From the NCBI GenBank assembly GCA_017625185.1, contig JAGALN010000114.1, positions 1-9,374 on the forward strand: a stretch of DNA of 9,374 nt. Direction: 5' to 3'. The notes beneath the pieces were generated by a model. It was not told the origin of the DNA, ran no database searches, and saw only the letters and a program-made list of their open reading frames with translations. This stretch comes from Clostridia bacterium (GTDB taxonomy: Bacteria; Bacillota; Clostridia; Monoglobales; Monoglobaceae). The position numbers were made by a program, and so were the translations under genes. Below, piece after piece: positions 8,370-9,374 of the stretch (positions within the stretch are counted from its first letter, which is position 1; each line of letters begins with the position of its first letter).

Positions 8370-8399
8370 AAAAAGCGGACGCCCTTGCGGACGCCCGCT
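8370..8399 (-). terminator. Intra-operon terminator/attenuator between scfA and scfB
   Basis: On the minus strand AGCGGGCGTCC and GGGCGTCCGCT form an 11-bp stem with two G-U pairs around a GCAA (GNRA) tetraloop, followed by TTTTT. It starts 13 bases past the scfA stop and ends 40 bases before the scfB start. A leaky terminator here would give more precursor than enzyme mRNA. On the plus strand the same bases read as a tandem direct repeat (see separate entry). Confidence 0.8.
8375..8396. repeat. Tandem 10-bp direct repeat within the scfA-scfB hairpin
   Basis: GCGGACGCCC occurs twice (8375-8384 and 8387-8396) separated by TT. The unit is nearly self-complementary when G-U pairs are allowed, so the same bases act as direct and inverted repeat. 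Confidence 0.6.
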
Positions 8400-8412
8400 C
8401 TTTCTCTTCCGA

Positions 8413-8559
8413 TTACGCCTTCTGGCTCTCGCACTTCTGGTTTGCTACGGTGCAAGAGGTCTTGCAGGCAGACTGGCAGGAGGTCTGGCATTCGCCGCAA
8501 CCGCCCTTTGCTGCACTCTTCTTCAGGGTTGCCTGATTCAAAGTCTTAATTCTTTTCAT
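8413..8559 (-). CDS. scfA: SCIFF ranthipeptide precursor (six cysteines in forty-five residues)
   Basis: A 48-residue ribosomal peptide. The N-terminal half (MKRIKTLNQATLKKSAAKGG) is a lysine-rich leader. The C-terminal half has six cysteines at 21, 24, 28, 32, 36 and 43 in the pattern CGEC-X3-C-X3-C-X3-C-X6-C, with interspersed Thr and Ser (Thr26, Thr34, Thr37), the definition of the SCIFF family. In the studied Clostridium thermocellum homologue the maturase joins Cys32 to Thr37; both residues are at the same numbers here. AAGGAG at 8568-8573, eight bases from the ATG, supports this start; a longer reading of the same frame would overlap the upstream membrane protein gene. The peptide is cut from its leader by an unknown protease and its job is not settled; signalling roles have been proposed for clostridial ranthipeptides. 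Confidence 0.95.
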   Translation of the reverse strand: MKRIKTLNQATLKKSAAKGGCGECQTSCQSACKTSCTVANQKCESQKA

Positions 8560-8567
8560 GATACTCT

Positions 8568-8573
8568 CTCCTT
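8568..8573 (-). promoter_or_regulatory. Ribosome binding site that fixes the scfA start
   Basis: AAGGAG on the minus strand eight bases before the ATG ending at 8559, lying in the 20-base gap after the upstream membrane protein stop. It establishes the 48-residue precursor. Confidence 0.85.
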
Positions 8574-8579
8574 TTGTTT

Positions 8580-8987
8580 TTATCGTTTTCTTTTCTGTTT
8601 CCGATTGACGCCCAGCATCCCGCCAATGGCACCACACAAAACCCCAAGCAAAATGGAAATCAGCGAGGCTCCGGACATGGACCACTCTCCATAGACAAGC
8701 ATCCCTGCCAGAGAAAGAATCGCCATGTACACAAGTCCCAAAACCGCTCCCTGCAGAAGTCCCTGCCTGCCTGCATGCCCTGCGGCACGAAAGCCGCCAA
8801 AGAACACACAAGCCGCAGTCATAATCATCACAAGAAGCTCTGTCATCCCATCCGACATGGAAAGGTAAGTTGCAATCACAGCGCCGAGTGCAAGCAGAAT
8901 CCCGGTTGCCAGGAAACAGAATAAGATATTTTTCAACCCATACGCAACATCAAAAAACTTACTGTTTTCGGTTGCTTCCTTTGCCAT
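8580..8987 (-). CDS. Small integral membrane protein, TIGR04086 / DUF3792 (YrzE-like) family
   Basis: A 135-residue hydrophobic protein with four predicted transmembrane segments at about 20-41, 50-68, 76-98 and 106-126, a short hydrophilic N-terminus and a basic C-terminal tail (NRKQKRKR). Glycines recur in the helices (FFGGFRAAG, GVLCGAIGGMLG), suggesting tight packing. Assignment rests on size, topology and position: proteins of this type, such as Bacillus YrzE, are found beside yajC. No biochemical function is known to me. The start ending at 8987 is preferred because GGAGGAG is six bases upstream; two earlier ATG codons, at 8991-8993 and 9000-9002, lie directly against that site. It sits between yajC and scfA, with its stop 20 bases before scfA, so it is probably co-transcribed with both. 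A link to peptide export is only a guess. Confidence 0.75.
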   Translation of the reverse strand: MAKEATENSKFFDVAYGLKNILFCFLATGILLALGAVIATYLSMSDGMTELLVMIMTAACVFFGGFRAAGHAGRQGLLQGAVLGLVYMAILSLAGMLVYGEWSMSGASLISILLGVLCGAIGGMLGVNRKQKRKR

Positions 8988-8993
8988 ACGCAT

Positions 8994-9000
8994 CTCCTCC
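8994..9000 (-). promoter_or_regulatory. Ribosome binding site that decides the membrane protein start
   Basis: GGAGGAG on the minus strand, six bases before the ATG ending at 8987. The ATG codons ending at 8993 and 9002 abut or precede this site and are poor starts. Confidence 0.75.
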
Positions 9001-9006
9001 ATACTT

Positions 9007-9027
9007 CAAGGTATGAAGAAAACCTTG
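9007..9027. repeat. Small inverted repeat between yajC and the membrane protein gene
   Basis: CAAGGT at 9007-9012 and ACCTTG at 9022-9027 enclose a 9-base loop. No T-run follows on the minus strand, so it is not a terminator; it could be a processing or stability hairpin just upstream of the next ribosome site. Confidence 0.35.
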
Positions 9028-9040
9028 CGTTTATGACAGA

Positions 9041-9373
9041 TTATTCCGCTTCGGTTGTTTCTGTCTCATCAGGCAGCGGTTCTAACTCCGCATCCTTTGC
9101 CTTACCCTCTTTCACCAAACGGCTGATGGCAGCACGCTCAATGGCAATAAAAGACTTCTGGGTGCCGATACCGGTCTCCAGAACAAAGATATCGTCCTTG
9201 ATTCTGGCAATCTTACCATGGATACCACCGATGGATGCCACCTCATCCCCAACACGAAGTGCGGCGAGCATCTCACGGAGCTTTTTCTCTTTCTTCTTCT
9301 GGGGGCGGATTAAGATGAAGTAAAAAACTACAATCATAACCAGCAACGGGATTAACGATGCAAACTGTTCCAT
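9041..9373 (-). CDS. yajC: Preprotein translocase subunit YajC
   Basis: A 110-residue accessory subunit of the Sec translocon that associates with SecDF and YidC. A single membrane anchor (about 5-22, ASLIPLLVMIVVFYFILI) is followed at once by the family signature RPQKKKEKK, then a small cytoplasmic domain with VGDEVASIGGIHGKI at 41-55, and an acidic tail rich in Glu and Thr. The length is typical. The ATG ending at 9373 is one base from the window edge, so its ribosome site and promoter are out of view and a slightly longer start cannot be excluded. It is the first visible gene of the minus-strand cluster with the SCIFF genes. Confidence 0.93.
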   Translation of the reverse strand: MEQFASLIPLLVMIVVFYFILIRPQKKKEKKLREMLAALRVGDEVASIGGIHGKIARIKDDIFVLETGIGTQKSFIAIERAAISRLVKEGKAKDAELEPLPDETETTEAE

Positions 9374-9374
9374 A

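Noticed and set aside
8560..8811. Upstream extension of the scfA reading frame to a 132-residue protein
   Set aside because: It overlaps the membrane protein gene in another frame, its extra residues look unlike a protein family (Cys, Arg, Trp rich), and a good ribosome site lies just before the 48-residue start.
8165..8924. Plus-strand open frames opposite scfB, scfA and the membrane protein gene
   Set aside because: They are antisense to well-supported genes and have no ribosome sites or family features.

Overview
The window looks like a chromosomal segment from an anaerobic Firmicute of class Clostridia. Three things point there: an SCIFF (ranthipeptide) precursor with its radical SAM maturase, which is close to a signature of Clostridia; a two-domain rubrerythrin and an iron-sulfur flavoprotein, both typical of strict anaerobes; and strong AAGGAGG-type ribosome binding sites with sigma-A-like promoters. 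The sequence does not allow a confident genus. Twelve genes are visible. None is broken and no mobile element is seen.

Layout. 8-2081 (minus): enolase, and upstream of it an iron-sulfur flavoprotein of the NADPH-dependent FMN reductase fold, separated by a probable terminator. 2082-2257: a divergent intergenic region with a promoter in each direction and a small dyad between them. 2258-3681 (plus): an AraC/cupin regulator, then rubrerythrin, closed by a clear terminator. 3750-6893 (plus): an extended -10 promoter, a 5' leader hairpin, then radA, a CarD/CdnL-like regulator, ispD and ispF, tightly packed with ribosome sites overlapping the preceding stop codons for ispD and ispF. 6903-6943: a bidirectional terminator between convergent units. 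6950-9373 (minus, read right to left): yajC, a TIGR04086/DUF3792-type membrane protein, the 48-residue SCIFF precursor scfA, a hairpin terminator or attenuator, and the maturase scfB.

How the genes work together. The left half couples a glycolytic enzyme with a small redox group (flavoprotein, AraC regulator, rubrerythrin); that the AraC protein controls its divergent neighbour is inferred from layout. The middle operon mixes DNA repair (RadA), RNA polymerase regulation (CarD) and two MEP isoprenoid enzymes (IspD, IspF), resembling the Bacillus radA-disA-yacL-ispD-ispF order with carD in the middle position. The right end is the most interesting part: a ribosomally made, six-cysteine peptide and the SPASM radical SAM enzyme expected to thioether-crosslink it, embedded behind a Sec-translocon subunit gene. 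The system is a known family, but its biological role is still poorly defined, and no dedicated peptidase or exporter is in view. There is no stretch over 300 bases without a gene.
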